NCBI RefSeq assembly: GCF_013364155.1
Contig: NZ_CP054916.1
Location: 1,735,001-1,799,000 of the forward strand
Source of the DNA: Streptomyces sp. NA02950
GTDB taxonomy: Bacteria; Actinomycetota; Actinomycetes; Streptomycetales; Streptomycetaceae
DNA: 64,000 bases
Direction of reading: 5' to 3'
A program made the translations under genes and the position numbers. Positions within the stretch are counted from its first letter, which is position 1. Every line of letters starts with the position of its first letter. The notes under the pieces are model-generated. The model was not told where the DNA came from and searched no databases. It was given only the letters and a program-made list of their open reading frames with translations. Of the stretch, positions 1 to 9,386 are shown piece after piece.

Positions 1-89
1 CCACCGCGCGCGGCGAGCGCCCAGGCCGTCACGGTCTCGTCGTCACGCTCCGGCACGGGCACCTCCGGTCGCCGCGCGGCGGACACCAT
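1..89 (-). CDS. RNA polymerase sigma-factor-like protein, 5' end only
   Basis: An open frame runs leftward off the window edge from an ATG at 89, giving 29 visible residues. They include ETVTAWALAARG, which resembles the N-terminal lead-in to region 2 of Streptomyces ECF sigma factors (ETVTxxALAARxGD). The coding end is outside the window, so no sigma region can be checked. The gene diverges from the zinc-finger protein at 106 with only 16 bp between the starts, which is unusual because an anti-sigma factor normally lies downstream of its sigma gene. The frame stays open upstream of the ATG, so the start is uncertain. The identification rests on one short motif and is tentative. Confidence 0.45.
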   Translation of the reverse strand, partial: MVSAARRPEVPVPERDDETVTAWALAARG

Positions 90-105
90 CGGGGACGATG
101 AGGGA

Positions 106-324
106 GTGAGCTGCGCAGCGTTCCGTACCGCCCTCTCCGCTCGTGTCGACGGCGAGGCGCTCCCGCCGGAGATGCCGGAGGGGGCGCTCGACGCCCATCT
201 GCGGGTGTGCCCGGAGTGCCGTGGCTGGGGTGAACGAGCCCGGGAACTGCGGGAGTTGGCGGCACGCATCGACGATGCGCGGTTCGACGGCGCACGGCTC
301 GAGGTGCGCTTCGACCGGGAGTGA
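106..324 (+). CDS. Small zf-HC2 (anti-sigma-like) zinc-finger protein
   Basis: A 72-residue protein with the zf-HC2 layout: an early Cys (MSC), an acidic helix, then a His followed by CPEC (HLRVCPEC), which together can bind zinc as in ZAS-type anti-sigma factors. There is no membrane segment, so it would be a soluble one-domain member. The GTG start has purines (GAGGGA) directly against it instead of at normal spacing, so the start is uncertain. The divergent sigma-like gene at 1-89 is the obvious candidate partner, by inference from position only. Confidence 0.7.
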   Translation: MSCAAFRTALSARVDGEALPPEMPEGALDAHLRVCPECRGWGERARELRELAARIDDARFDGARLEVRFDRE

Positions 325-497
325 GCGCCCCGGGGCCGGGGCGGGGAGAGTGGCCGGGGCCGGATGCCGTCGTGGCACGGCCGGGCGGCTGCGGGCAGGG
401 GTCATCGCCTGCGGTCCTTCCTGGAGTCCGGACACCGCCGCTGGGCGGTCGGTCCGGTGACACGGTTCGGTGTGCGGGTGCCGTCGCGTGGCGCCCC

Positions 498-1166
498 TCA
501 GAGGGCGGGGACGGCGGACCGCACCGGCGGACCTCGGGTGGCGATGACATGGACGAGCAGCAGTCGGCGCAGCCGCTGCGCGGTGCCCTCGCGCGCGGCG
601 CGCGGACGCGGTGGGCCGGGTGGCAGCGGGGTGCCGAGGAGCAGGGCCAGCAGCGGCGCGAAGAGCCGGGTGGCCAGGGTGCGTACCAGCCGGAAGAGCC
701 GGAACACGGCCTGTTCGCCACCCGAGAGCCACATCCCGCACACCAGGGCCACCAGGACGTGGGCGGACCACATGCCGGGCGCGCCGTGGCCCATGACACC
801 GTGGCCCATGGCGCCGTGCGCGGACATGGCGTCCATGGACATCGTGTCCATGGAGTCATGTGCGTGAAGGTGGCCGTGGGCCATGTGCGTGGCGTGGCGG
901 GCATGTCCGGCCCCGGACATCGCACCGGCCCCCGGCGTCGAACCCGCTGCCCCGGCCGCCCCCGCCGTCAGCTCCTGCGCACGTGTGAAACCCATGTGCA
1001 GCGCCGACTGCGCCCCCACCGTCGCCGCCGTGATCAGCAGCGGCCCGCGCTCCCGCCCCGCCACGGCCCATGCGGCACCACCGGTGACCAGCACCGCCAC
1101 CCCGATGGCCCACCACGGCACACCCGTACCGGACATCACCGCGTGGCCGAGCGCGGCGAGCAGCAC
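498..1166 (-). CDS. His/Met-rich integral membrane protein
   Basis: A protein of 222 residues starting at a GTG. Two hydrophobic segments lie near the N-terminus (around AIGVAVLVTGGAAWAV) and one or two after residue 130 (HVLVALVCGMWL and LFAPLLALLLG). Between them is a loop of roughly 50 residues dense in His and Met, including HMAHGHLHAH and AMGHGVMGHG, a composition typical of copper- or other soft-metal-binding proteins. A stop codon 27 bp upstream in frame (1194-1196) closes the frame. Similar His/Met-rich membrane proteins occur beside copper genes in Streptomyces, but no copper gene is visible here, so the metal is inferred from composition only. Confidence 0.65.
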   Translation of the reverse strand: MLLAALGHAVMSGTGVPWWAIGVAVLVTGGAAWAVAGRERGPLLITAATVGAQSALHMGFTRAQELTAGAAGAAGSTPGAGAMSGAGHARHATHMAHGHLHAHDSMDTMSMDAMSAHGAMGHGVMGHGAPGMWSAHVLVALVCGMWLSGGEQAVFRLFRLVRTLATRLFAPLLALLLGTPLPPGPPRPRAAREGTAQRLRRLLLVHVIATRGPPVRSAVPAL

Positions 1167-1422
1167 ACAGACCGCCGCGAACAGTGCTGCCCGCTACGCC
1201 CGTAGCCCGTGCCCCGCTTCCATGACGCCCTCATCGTCGCATTCGTGGCGTCCGCGCCGACGCCGGGGGCGCACTGACGCACCCCACCGTCCCATGAACG
1301 CGGAGAGGCGCCACGCCGTACCTGAACGCGACTTGTTCCGACTATTGCGGGGCATCCGCCTCACAAGGAAATCTGAACGCAGGCGGCCCCACACCGCCCG
1401 TGTGTGAACCAAAGGATCGATC

Positions 1423-1551
1423 ATGAGCTCCGAGCAGTGCCCGAACTGCGGTGGCCATCTCGCGGTCAACCAGGACGGGTGGAAGATCTGTCACTCCTGC
1501 GGCTATGCCTCGCCGCCCGGCGTCGCACCCGCCCCGTCCCTGCCCACCTGA
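1423..1551 (+). CDS. 42-residue zinc-ribbon microprotein
   Basis: A 43-codon frame starting ATG at 1423 behind an AAAGGA ribosome-binding site with normal spacing, ending TGA at 1549-1551. It has two CxxC knuckles, Cys6/Cys9 (CPNC) and Cys23/Cys26 (CHSC), separated by 13 residues, then a Pro/Ala-rich tail. That is a complete rubredoxin-like zinc ribbon and little else. It lies 48 bp upstream of the GAF regulator on the same strand and may be co-transcribed with it. The function is unknown. Good spacing of the binding site and the intact knuckles make it likely to be a real gene. Confidence 0.72.
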   Translation: MSSEQCPNCGGHLAVNQDGWKICHSCGYASPPGVAPAPSLPT

Positions 1552-1599
1552 GCCCCCGGCCCCAGACCCCTCCGTCCGTACTGCTGAGCGAGGCCCCCC

Positions 1600-2865
1600 G
1601 TGGTCAACCCCTGGCTGGCGATGGCACCCGGCACGAACCCGGCGGAGCGCACCCGTGCCGTGCGCCGCGCCCATGAGGAGTTCCTGACGGAGGGGGCCGT
1701 GGATCCCACCGTCCGTCCCGTGGTGGCGGATTCGTGGCGGCGCTCGGCCGACGCCCGGGTGACACAGGAGTGCGTGGCGCCGATCGAACTGGCGGACGAC
1801 ACGCTGGAGGCGTACCGGGCGGAACATCCGCTGGCGCGGGTGATGCCACTGTTCCGGGAGCTGCTGGGCGCGATCGCCTACGACGGGGCCCATCTGATGG
1901 CGGTCTGCGACGAGCAGGGGCGGCTGCTGTGGGTGGAGGGGCACACCGGCGTACGGGACCGGGCCGAGCGGATGAACTTCGTGGCCGGGGCGCGCTGGGA
2001 CGAGCGCCACGCGGGCACCAACGCGCCGGGGACGGCGCTCAGCATCGACCACGCGGTGCAGATCTTCGCCACCGAGCACTTCAACCGCACCGTGCAACCG
2101 TGGACCTGTGCCGCTGCCCCGGTCCACGATCCGCACACCGGACGGCTGCTGGGCGCCGTGGACATCACCGGCGGGGACCATCTGGCCGCCCCGCACAGCC
2201 TGGCCCTGGTGCAGGCGACCGCGCGCGCCGCCGAGGCGCAGCTCGCCGCCACTTCGCCACGGACACGCGGACCGCGGGTCAGTCTGTCGGCACTGGGCCG
2301 GGACGAAGCGCTGCTGGTGGCCGACGGACGACGGCTGCGGCTGGGGCGGCGGCACAGCGAGATCATGGTGCTGCTGGCGGGCCACCCGGAGGGGCTGAGC
2401 GGCGACCGGCTGGCGCTGGAGCTGTACGGGCAGCGGGCCGACCGGCGGTCCCCGGTGACGCTGCGCGCGGAGCTGTCCCGGCTGCGCCGTCTGGTGGGGC
2501 CGCTGCTGGGCTCGCGTCCGTACCGGCTGTGCGCGCCGGTGCGCACCGATGTGGCGGTGGCCGCCGACGCGCTGGCGGCGGGCGATACGCGCACGGCGCT
2601 CGATGCCTATCCGGGTCCGCTGCTGCCGCTGTCGGAGGCGCCGGGGGTGTGCCGGATGCGGCAGGTGCTGGAGGACGGTCTGCGGCGCGCCGTGGTGTCC
2701 CACGGTGATCCGGAGCTGCTGCGGCGGTGGGCGCAGACACCGTGGGGCGAGGACGACTTGGAGGTGGCGGAGGCACTGGTGGCGGCGGTGCCGGAGGGGG
2801 CGCCGGGCCGGGCGGTCCCGGCGGCGCGGGTGCGGCGGCTGCGCGAGGTGTACGGGCTGGCGTGA
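1600..2865 (+). CDS. GAF-domain transcriptional regulator with SARP-like DNA-binding half
   Basis: A protein of 421 residues. Residues ~5-60 (including VADSWRRS) and the GAF domain at ~80-205 resemble the sensor half of AcoR-type activators ([17 protein letters not shown]). The C-terminal half is not the AAA+ sigma-54 module of AcoR. Residues ~240-315 ([12 protein letters not shown], then [13 protein letters not shown]) fit an OmpR/SARP winged helix, and the next ~50 residues ([14 protein letters not shown]) recall the start of the BTAD domain of SARPs. The downstream neighbour is an ExaC-type aldehyde dehydrogenase, so the likely role is aldehyde- or alcohol-responsive activation of that gene. 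Paired GCAAC boxes 11 bp apart at 2938 and 9369 are candidate binding sites. The GTG at 1600 has GCGAGG six bases upstream; an ATG at 1621 is the alternative. Confidence 0.82.
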   Translation: MVNPWLAMAPGTNPAERTRAVRRAHEEFLTEGAVDPTVRPVVADSWRRSADARVTQECVAPIELADDTLEAYRAEHPLARVMPLFRELLGAIAYDGAHLMAVCDEQGRLLWVEGHTGVRDRAERMNFVAGARWDERHAGTNAPGTALSIDHAVQIFATEHFNRTVQPWTCAAAPVHDPHTGRLLGAVDITGGDHLAAPHSLALVQATARAAEAQLAATSPRTRGPRVSLSALGRDEALLVADGRRLRLGRRHSEIMVLLAGHPEGLSGDRLALELYGQRADRRSPVTLRAELSRLRRLVGPLLGSRPYRLCAPVRTDVAVAADALAAGDTRTALDAYPGPLLPLSEAPGVCRMRQVLEDGLRRAVVSHGDPELLRRWAQTPWGEDDLEVAEALVAAVPEGAPGRAVPAARVRRLREVYGLA

Positions 2866-2937
2866 CCGGGCCCGAACCGGTGTGCACCGCCGACACGAGC
2901 CGCCGTGGAGCCGCTGGCTTGAACCGGCCGTCGGTGC

Positions 2938-2970
2938 GCAACGTCCGCGCAACGTCCCGGTGCCTAGCCT
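2938..2970 (+). promoter_or_regulatory. Promoter of the aldehyde dehydrogenase gene with 11-bp direct repeats
   Basis: Two direct copies, GCAACGTCCGC at 2938-2948 and GCAACGTCCCG at 2949-2959, are exactly one helical turn apart. Nine bases after the second GCAACGT core lies TAGCCT (2965-2970), a good Streptomyces -10 box (TANNNT). The repeats therefore cover the -35 position, which is how SARP activators sit. A matching GCAAC-N6-GCAACGT pair is found at 9369 before the DUF779 gene. Binding by the GAF regulator at 1600 is inferred. Confidence 0.55.
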
Positions 2971-3079
2971 CGTTCCGTCTTCGACGAGGAGTGCCGCCGC
3001 CACGAGGAGCGCCGCCGAGGGGTGGCGGCTTCCCGGGGTGGGCGGCCGAGAAGAGGAACCACCACGGGAGGGCCGCCCC

Positions 3080-4603
3080 ATGACGCGATACGCAACCCCG
3101 GGCTCCGAGGGTTCGGTCGTCAGCTACCAGCCACGCTATGACCACTGGATCGGCGGGGAGTACGTACCGCCCGCCCAGGGGCAGTACTTCGAGAACCCGA
3201 GTCCGGTCGACGGGAAGACGTTCACCGAGATCGCCCGGGGCACCGCCGAGGACGTCGAACGGGCCCTGGACGCCGCGCACGCCGCCGCCCCCGCCTGGGG
3301 CCGTACCGCGCCCGGGGACCGTTCGTCGGTCCTGCTGAAGATCGCCGACCGGATGGAACAGCACCTGGAGGAGCTGGCGGTCGCCGAGAGCTGGGAGAAC
3401 GGCAAGCCGGTGCGCGAGACGCTGGCCGCCGACATCCCGCTGGCCATCGACCACTTCCGCTATTTCGCGGGGGTGATCCGGGCCCAGGAGGGCAGTCTCT
3501 CCGAGATCGACGACGACACGGTGGCGTACCACTTCCATGAGCCGCTGGGCGTGGTCGCGCAGATCATCCCGTGGAACTTCCCGATCCTGATGGCCGCCTG
3601 GAAACTGGCCCCGGCGCTGGCCGCGGGCAACGCGGTGATCCTCAAGCCCGCCGAGCAGACACCCGCCTCGATCCATGTGTGGATGGGGCTGATCGCCGAT
3701 CTGCTGCCGCCGGGTGTGGTCAACATCGTCAACGGCTTCGGTGTGGAGGCCGGAAAGCCGCTGGCGTCCAGTCCGCGGGTGGCGAAGGTGGCGTTCACCG
3801 GTGAGACCACCACCGGCCGCCTGATCATGCAGTACGCGAGCGAGAACCTGAAGCCGGTCACGCTCGAACTGGGCGGGAAGAGCCCGAACATCTTCTTCGA
3901 CGACGTCTGGGCGGCGGACGACGACTTCCGGGACAAGGCGCTGGAGGGGTTCACCATGTTCGCCCTCAACCAGGGCGAGGTGTGCACCTGTCCGTCGCGG
4001 GCGCTGGTCCAGGACGGCCACTACCAGGAGTTCATGGACGCGGCCGTGGCCCGCACCGAGAAGATCGTGCAGGGGCACCCCCTGGACACCGAGACCATGA
4101 TCGGCGCCCAGGCCTCCAACGACCAGCTCGAGAAGATCCTTTCGTATCTGGACATCGGCAAGCAGGAGGGCGCCCGCATCCTCACCGGAGGCACCCGCGC
4201 GGAGCTCGGCGGTGAGCTGGAGGGCGGCTACTACGTCCGGCCCACGATCTTCGAGGGCGCCAACCACATGCGGGTCTTCCAGGAGGAGATCTTCGGCCCG
4301 GTGGTGGCGGTCGCCCGGTTCGCCGACTTCACCGACGCGATCGAGATCGCCAACGACACGCTCTACGGCCTGGGCGCGGGCGTCTGGACCCGCGACGGCT
4401 CCACCGCCTACCGCGCCGGACGCGCCATCCAGGCGGGCCGTGTCTGGACCAACTGCTACCACGCCTATCCGGCCCATGCCGCCTTCGGCGGCTACAAGCA
4501 GTCCGGAATCGGGCGCGAGACCCACAAGATGATGCTGGACCACTACCAGCAGACCAAGAACCTGCTGGTGTCCTACTCCCCCAAGAAGCTCGGTTTCTTC
4601 TAG
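3080..4603 (+). CDS. exaC: NAD-dependent aldehyde dehydrogenase, ExaC/AcoD type
   Basis: A protein of 507 residues, the usual length of the class. It oxidises acetaldehyde or similar aldehydes to carboxylates in the cytoplasm. The catalytic Glu is in LELGGKSPN and the nucleophile Cys in [11 protein letters not shown], a sequence characteristic of the ExaC/AcoD branch; the cofactor-binding [10 protein letters not shown] and the C-terminal [10 protein letters not shown] are also present. The ATG at 3080 was chosen because GGGAGGG lies eight bases upstream. The open frame extends further upstream but nothing there resembles the family. The preceding gene is its likely activator, and a perfect stem-loop follows the stop codon, so it is probably monocistronic. 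Confidence 0.95.
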   Translation: MTRYATPGSEGSVVSYQPRYDHWIGGEYVPPAQGQYFENPSPVDGKTFTEIARGTAEDVERALDAAHAAAPAWGRTAPGDRSSVLLKIADRMEQHLEELAVAESWENGKPVRETLAADIPLAIDHFRYFAGVIRAQEGSLSEIDDDTVAYHFHEPLGVVAQIIPWNFPILMAAWKLAPALAAGNAVILKPAEQTPASIHVWMGLIADLLPPGVVNIVNGFGVEAGKPLASSPRVAKVAFTGETTTGRLIMQYASENLKPVTLELGGKSPNIFFDDVWAADDDFRDKALEGFTMFALNQGEVCTCPSRALVQDGHYQEFMDAAVARTEKIVQGHPLDTETMIGAQASNDQLEKILSYLDIGKQEGARILTGGTRAELGGELEGGYYVRPTIFEGANHMRVFQEEIFGPVVAVARFADFTDAIEIANDTLYGLGAGVWTRDGSTAYRAGRAIQAGRVWTNCYHAYPAHAAFGGYKQSGIGRETHKMMLDHYQQTKNLLVSYSPKKLGFF

Positions 4604-4612
4604 AGACCCGAA

Positions 4613-4648
4613 GGGGCGTCTGCCGGGCAGCTGCCCGGCAGACGCCCC
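4613..4648. terminator. Perfect 18-bp inverted repeat terminator
   Basis: The arms at 4613-4630 and 4631-4648 are exact reverse complements with no unpaired centre. The repeat starts ten bases after the aldehyde dehydrogenase stop. There is no T-tract, as is usual in Streptomyces, so it could stop transcription from either side. Confidence 0.85.
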
Positions 4649-4708
4649 CGAGCCGCTTGGCACACTATTTTATATGAGCGGTTCGGCCGGATCCCGTAGG
4701 CTCGGCGG

Positions 4709-5329
4709 ATGGCGAAGTATTTCGATGTGCACCCCGAAAACCCCCAACCGCGCACCATCGGCAGTGTGGCCGACCGGATCCGTTCCGGCGCGCTCGTCGC
4801 CTACCCGACGGACTCCTGCTTCGCCCTGGGCTGCCAGCTGGGCAACCGTGAAGGGCTCGGCCGGATCCGGTCGATCCGGAACCTCGATGACCGCCACCAC
4901 TTCACCCTGGTCTGCCAGAGCTTCGCTCAGCTGGGCCAGTTCGTGCATATCGACAAAGACGTCTTCCGCGCGGTCAAGGCGGCCACCCCCGGCAGCTACA
5001 CCTTCATCCTCCCCGCGACGAAGGAGGTGCCGCGCCAGCTGCTGCACCCGAAGAAGAAGACGGTCGGGGTCCGGATTCCCGACCACGTCGTCGCTCAGGC
5101 CCTGCTCGCCGATCTCGGTGAGCCGCTGCTCTCCAGCACCCTGCTCCTCCCCGACGAGGAGGAACCGATGACGCAGGGCTGGGAGATCAAGGAACGGCTG
5201 GACCACGTGGTCGACGCCGTCGTCGACTCGGGCGACTGCGGCACCGAGCCGACCACGGTCATCGACTTCTCCAGCGGCGAAGCCGAGATCATCCGCCGAG
5301 GGGCTGGGGACACCGCGCGGTTCGAGTGA
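4709..5329 (+). CDS. YciO-type L-threonylcarbamoyladenylate synthase family protein
   Basis: A protein of 206 residues, the length of E. coli YciO, in the YrdC/Sua5/TsaC superfamily that builds threonylcarbamoyl-AMP for tRNA t6A. Diagnostic stretches are VAYPTDSCFALGC near the N-terminus, FTLVCQSFAQLGQ and GSYTFILPATKEVPRQLLHP in the middle. The YciO branch is related to TsaC, but its physiological job is less settled. The ATG at 4709 has only a weak GGCGG before it. TAGGCT at 4697-4702 would place the transcript start at or next to the ATG, so the message may be leaderless. The upstream terminator isolates it from the dehydrogenase gene. Confidence 0.88.
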   Translation: MAKYFDVHPENPQPRTIGSVADRIRSGALVAYPTDSCFALGCQLGNREGLGRIRSIRNLDDRHHFTLVCQSFAQLGQFVHIDKDVFRAVKAATPGSYTFILPATKEVPRQLLHPKKKTVGVRIPDHVVAQALLADLGEPLLSSTLLLPDEEEPMTQGWEIKERLDHVVDAVVDSGDCGTEPTTVIDFSSGEAEIIRRGAGDTARFE

Positions 5330-5510
5330 CGAAATCAGCCGTCGACGCCCGACATCCACGGCCCCGCACCGCGAAGTGCCGTCACCGGACGCTGAGGCAG
5401 ACCTCCCGCTCGTCCCTGGCCAGGCGGTAGCCGCCATGTCCGCCGGCGCAACGACGATCGATCCGTCGCGGATCATCGGCAGACGGATGACGTCCGCGCC
5501 ACCTGCGCCC

Positions 5511-6281
5511 TCACCGGCGGGGCAGCCTGTAGCGGAAACGGAGCTCGAAGACGCCCTTGAGGCTCCCGGTCGCCGGGTCGAAGCGCCTGAGGTCGGCGAT
5601 CTCGATACCGCTGCCGCGAATGCCCGCGAACTCCCCGGTGCCGCCGAGGATGACCCCGCGGCCGTCCTTCCGGGGGCCCGCTGTCGTGGTCGCGTTCAGC
5701 CTGCCCACCCAGGGCTTCCTGCCGGCGAAGGCGGGCTTGAAGACCTTGGTGGCGACCTTCGTCGAGTTCTCGATCTGGTCGAGGACGAGGGACCCGCGGC
5801 CGGGGAAGAACAGGGTCCAGACCGTGTGGGTGAGCATCGTGCCGGACTCGAAGTCGGTCTTCGGCAGCACCTCCTCGATCTCGGTGGAGAAACCGACGAC
5901 CTTGCCGTTCTTGTCGCGGATTTTCCCGCCCAGGGCGAAGGCCTTCCGCAGTTCGGGTTCGGTGAATTTCGCGATCCCGGAGGGGAACACCGCCAGCGGG
6001 AGATTCCCCTGGTGCGTCTCGAAGACACCGTCCTTGGGCACTCGGGCGAAGAAGGACTCCTCGATCCAGCCGGATTCCTTTCCGGTGCCGCTCCGTTCCG
6101 ACGTGGCGGGGCCGGAGCGGCCGTGGTCATCGGAGTCGAGCGCGTACACCCCGGCCGGGACGACGATCGCGGCCACCACGGCGCTTGCGACCCAGATCAT
6201 CACGCGACGGCGTTCGGCGCCCTTGTCCGGCATGTCACCGTTCGGCAATTCATCGTTCCGTATGCCATCGGGCTCGGTCAT
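5511..6281 (-). CDS. Membrane-anchored protein with a possible AOC/dirigent-like barrel
   Basis: A protein of 256 residues. An Arg-rich cytoplasmic stretch (ERRR) is followed by one hydrophobic segment at ~28-46 (VMIWVASAVVAAIVVPAGVY) and about 200 extracytoplasmic residues, so it is probably an N-terminally anchored outside-facing protein. The end of the domain, GGTGEFAGIRGSGIE followed by FELRFRYRL, resembles the repeat-closing motif of allene-oxide-cyclase/dirigent-like beta barrels; that assignment is weak. A GAGGAG site sits eight bases before the ATG. The 180 bp between it and the YciO gene shows no gene that I can support. Confidence 0.65.
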   Translation of the reverse strand: MTEPDGIRNDELPNGDMPDKGAERRRVMIWVASAVVAAIVVPAGVYALDSDDHGRSGPATSERSGTGKESGWIEESFFARVPKDGVFETHQGNLPLAVFPSGIAKFTEPELRKAFALGGKIRDKNGKVVGFSTEIEEVLPKTDFESGTMLTHTVWTLFFPGRGSLVLDQIENSTKVATKVFKPAFAGRKPWVGRLNATTTAGPRKDGRGVILGGTGEFAGIRGSGIEIADLRRFDPATGSLKGVFELRFRYRLPRR

Positions 6282-6633
6282 GGCTATCTCCTCACCGGGT
6301 TTTCCGCATCGCGGATCCGCAATGCGAGGAAAGCATCGTCACTCCGCCGCGGCGCCATTCCGCGAGTAGTCGCTACTCCCCGCCGTGGGAGGCCGGTCCC
6401 GGCGGCTTCGGTCGCCCGTTGAGTACGACTTGCTCATGTCCGGGCCCCGCGGCCGGGGGATCCTCTGCGAGGAAGGACCGGCTCGGCCCACGGAGCCGAG
6501 CCGGTCCTCGGGGACGGACCAGTGATGTCACGGATTCGGGCGACGGGCCCCGGGGCCCAAGCTGGCGGTGCCGCATGCCGACGGCTGCGTACGGCGGACC
6601 CGCTGCCCGTTCCGAACGCTGAAGGACATCTCG

Positions 6634-9288
6634 ATGGCTACCGCAGTTCCCGCGGCACCGTCCCCGCCGCCCCCGTACTCCGGAGGGCCGACGCCCTCGT
6701 CCCCCGACGAGGCGGACGCACTCCACACGGTCGGTCTGACCAGCGAGCCGCCCCTCGTGGGCAGGGAGCGCGAGCTGACCGCGGGCCTCACCGTGCTCGG
6801 CCGCCGCCAGGGACCCGGCGGTGTACTGCTGACCGGACCCGCCGGGATCGGCAAGAGCCGTCTCGGAGAGGAACTCACCGCGGCGATCCTCCCGCCGCAC
6901 CCCGGCGGCGCGCCGGTGCCCACGGCCGGTGCCGTCACCGGAGTCGACCGGCTGGCGCCCGGCAGCGTACTGCCCACCGTCCGGCGGCTGCTGCACGCCG
7001 AGGCCCGGCGGCCACGTCTGCTGTGGATCGACGACGCCCATCTGCTGTCGCCGCAGGCGATCGAACCGCTGCTGCTCCTGCTCCGGCGGCGCCGCGACAA
7101 GATGCTCCTGGCCGTCAACCCCGACGAGGCCCCGTCGCATCTGCACGCGCTGTGGAAGGACCAGCACCTCGCCCGGGTGGATCTGGCACCGCTGGACGTC
7201 CCGGCCTCCCGGCGGCTGGCCGGTGCCCTGCTGGGCGACCGGCTGGCCCAGACCGGTGTCGCCCGGCTGGCCCGGATGTCCGCGGGCAACCCCCTGCTGC
7301 TGCGCGAGTTGGTGCGCGCCGCGCTCGCCCAGGGCGTACTGCGGCAGGACGGGGGCTGGTGGCACCTCGACGACGCCCTGCCCACCTCCGACGCGCTGCG
7401 CGACCTGGCCGACCGCAGACTCCGGCCGCTCGGTACCGAGTCCCGGCGCGCCCTGGAGCTGATCGCGCTGGCCGAGCCCGCCCGGCTGGACGTCCTGGAG
7501 GGTCTCGTCGGGCTGCCCACCCTGCTGGACCTGGAGGACCGGGGGCTGATCCAGGTCCCCGACCCGCGCCGCCGGGCCGCCGGGCCCACCGCCGCGGCGG
7601 TCCGCATCGCCCACCCGTATCTGGGGCATGTGCTGCGCCAGGGCGTGGCGCCGCTGCGCCGCAAGCACTATCTGCGGACCTGGACCGGCGCGCTGCCCGG
7701 TCCCGGGGTGCGGCTCCCGGCCGAGCGGATCCTGCTGGCCCAGTGGCATCTGGACGCCGGGGACGTGCCCGCCCAGGACGCGCTGCTGGAGGCGGCACAG
7801 GACGCCCTGAGGGCCCATGAGCTGCCGACCGCGGTCCGGTTGGCCGCCGCGGCCTGGGACCACTACGGCACGGCGGAGGCGGCCGAGGTCAGGGCGCGTA
7901 CACTCCTGGCCCGCGCCGAGTTCGTGGAACTCCACGCCTTCGTCACGGCGGTGCGTGCCGAACACCCGGAGTACGGCGCGGCGCTGGATCCCGTCCGGGC
8001 GCGCGCCTTCGTCTTCCAGGGGCGTCCCGGTGACGCCGAGGAGATGGCGCGAGGGCTGCCCGCGGCCGACGCGGCGCTGGTCAGCGGGATGGTGTGCTTC
8101 TTCCGGGGGCACTTCGGCGAGGCGCTGGAGCACTGCGCGCCGCTGCTGCGCGCCCCGTTGGCCACGCACCGGCTGGAGTCGGGCCTCTTCGCCATGGCGA
8201 CCCTGTGCTACCAGGGGCGGCCGTCGGACGCCCTGGAGCACTACAGGCGGCTGCGGGAGGACACCGAGCTGCCCTCCTCGACCGCCTGGCCGCTGATCCA
8301 GGACTCCCTGGAGGAACTGCACGCGGTGGCACTGCTGTTCGCCGGCCGGCTCGAGGAGGCGGAGATCCTGCTGACCCGCGAGTACCACGCGGCCACCCGC
8401 GAGTACGCGACCCGGGTCGACGCACAGCGCGGGCTCTCCCTGGGCGCGGTGCTGTACGAGCGCGGCCGCCCGCGCCAGGCCCTGGCGTACCTCACCTTCA
8501 CCCCCGCCTACCAGGTCGGCTGGCAGCCGTGGGAGGCCATGTCCCGCGTCTACTCCGAGCTGGCCATGAGCTGTCTGCCGTCCGGGGCCGGTCCCGCCGA
8601 GGGCGACGTCAGCGGCGACGACACCCTCGGCGGGCTGTTCGGCGGCCACTGTCGCGGCGCCCTGCGGCTGGCCCGCGCACGCCGGGCCCACCGCGCCGGG
8701 GACGTCAAGGGCGCCACCCGCGTCCTGCACGACGCCGTCGAGGACGCGCTCTCCCACGACGGCTACGCGGATGTGGTGGCGGTGCTGCACGAGTGCGCGC
8801 GCCTGGGCCTGGAGCAGCATCCCGCGGTGCACCGCGAACACCCCGTCCAGGGGCCGTCGCTGCGCGCCCGGCTGCTCTACGCCCGCGCGGTGGCCGACGG
8901 TGACGCCAGGCTCCTGGGGCAGGCGGCGCGGACGCTGGCCGAGACCGGTGCCCATCTGTACGCGGCCGAGGGCTACGCCGAACTCGCGCGGCTGCACCAC
9001 CGAGCGGGCCGCGGCCGGGCCGCGACCGCGGCGACGGCCCAGGCCCGTACGCTGCTCAAGCGCTGCGACGACGTGGTCACCCCGCCCCTGGACTTCCTCG
9101 GGGAGAGCACACCGCTGTCGGCGCGCGAGCGCACGGTGGCACGGCTGGCGGCCCAGGGGCTGACCGACAAGGAGATCGCGGGCCAACTGGTGATCTCACC
9201 GCGGACCGTGAGCAACACCCTGTACCGGATCTACCAGAAGACCGGTGCCACCGACCGCAGACATCTGCGGCAGCTGCTGTCCGCGTGA
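6634..9288 (+). CDS. LAL-type LuxR family regulator with AAA ATPase domain
   Basis: A protein of 884 residues of the large ATP-binding LuxR class. An orthodox P-loop, GPAGIGKSR, lies at ~68-76, and a Walker B strand RLLWIDDAHLL follows only ~70 residues later, so the ATPase domain is compact. The middle ~500 residues are helical and TPR-like. The last ~60 residues carry the LuxR helix-turn-helix (LSARERTVARLAAQGLTDKE, then SPRTVSNTLYRIYQKTGA). The ATG at 6634 was chosen for GAAGGA seven bases upstream; 22 upstream codons in frame look non-coding. It interrupts the aldehyde dehydrogenase and DUF779 pair. Its target is not evident from the sequence. Confidence 0.9.
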   Translation: MATAVPAAPSPPPPYSGGPTPSSPDEADALHTVGLTSEPPLVGRERELTAGLTVLGRRQGPGGVLLTGPAGIGKSRLGEELTAAILPPHPGGAPVPTAGAVTGVDRLAPGSVLPTVRRLLHAEARRPRLLWIDDAHLLSPQAIEPLLLLLRRRRDKMLLAVNPDEAPSHLHALWKDQHLARVDLAPLDVPASRRLAGALLGDRLAQTGVARLARMSAGNPLLLRELVRAALAQGVLRQDGGWWHLDDALPTSDALRDLADRRLRPLGTESRRALELIALAEPARLDVLEGLVGLPTLLDLEDRGLIQVPDPRRRAAGPTAAAVRIAHPYLGHVLRQGVAPLRRKHYLRTWTGALPGPGVRLPAERILLAQWHLDAGDVPAQDALLEAAQDALRAHELPTAVRLAAAAWDHYGTAEAAEVRARTLLARAEFVELHAFVTAVRAEHPEYGAALDPVRARAFVFQGRPGDAEEMARGLPAADAALVSGMVCFFRGHFGEALEHCAPLLRAPLATHRLESGLFAMATLCYQGRPSDALEHYRRLREDTELPSSTAWPLIQDSLEELHAVALLFAGRLEEAEILLTREYHAATREYATRVDAQRGLSLGAVLYERGRPRQALAYLTFTPAYQVGWQPWEAMSRVYSELAMSCLPSGAGPAEGDVSGDDTLGGLFGGHCRGALRLARARRAHRAGDVKGATRVLHDAVEDALSHDGYADVVAVLHECARLGLEQHPAVHREHPVQGPSLRARLLYARAVADGDARLLGQAARTLAETGAHLYAAEGYAELARLHHRAGRGRAATAATAQARTLLKRCDDVVTPPLDFLGESTPLSARERTVARLAAQGLTDKEIAGQLVISPRTVSNTLYRIYQKTGATDRRHLRQLLSA

Positions 9289-9293
9289 CGGAA

Positions 9294-9325
9294 CGGCCGA
9301 GCGGCCGAGCGGCCGAGCGGCCGAG
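9294..9325. repeat. Four tandem copies of CGGCCGAG
   Basis: Exact 8-bp units at 9294, 9302, 9310 and 9318, immediately after the LuxR-family stop codon. Each contains the self-complementary CGGCCG, so the array can fold in several registers and may double as a terminator. Copy number would be expected to vary by slippage. Confidence 0.85.
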
Positions 9326-9368
9326 GGGGCGCCGTCGGCGCACCCCGCGCGGCCGGGCACGCACCCGT

Positions 9369-9386
9369 GCAACCATCTCGCAACGT
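9369..9386 (+). promoter_or_regulatory. Second GCAAC-N6-GCAACGT box, before the DUF779 gene
   Basis: GCAAC at 9369 and GCAACGT at 9380 repeat the 11-bp spacing seen before the aldehyde dehydrogenase gene at 2938/2949, 58 bp before the DUF779 start. No TANNNT box lies nine bases downstream as at the other site; the nearest candidate is TACCGT at 9409. It may be a regulator site for the same GAF protein. Confidence 0.4.

Noticed and set aside
5330..5510. A gene or gene remnant between the YciO gene and the barrel-like gene
   Set aside because: Short frames on either strand have no motif or ribosome-binding site.
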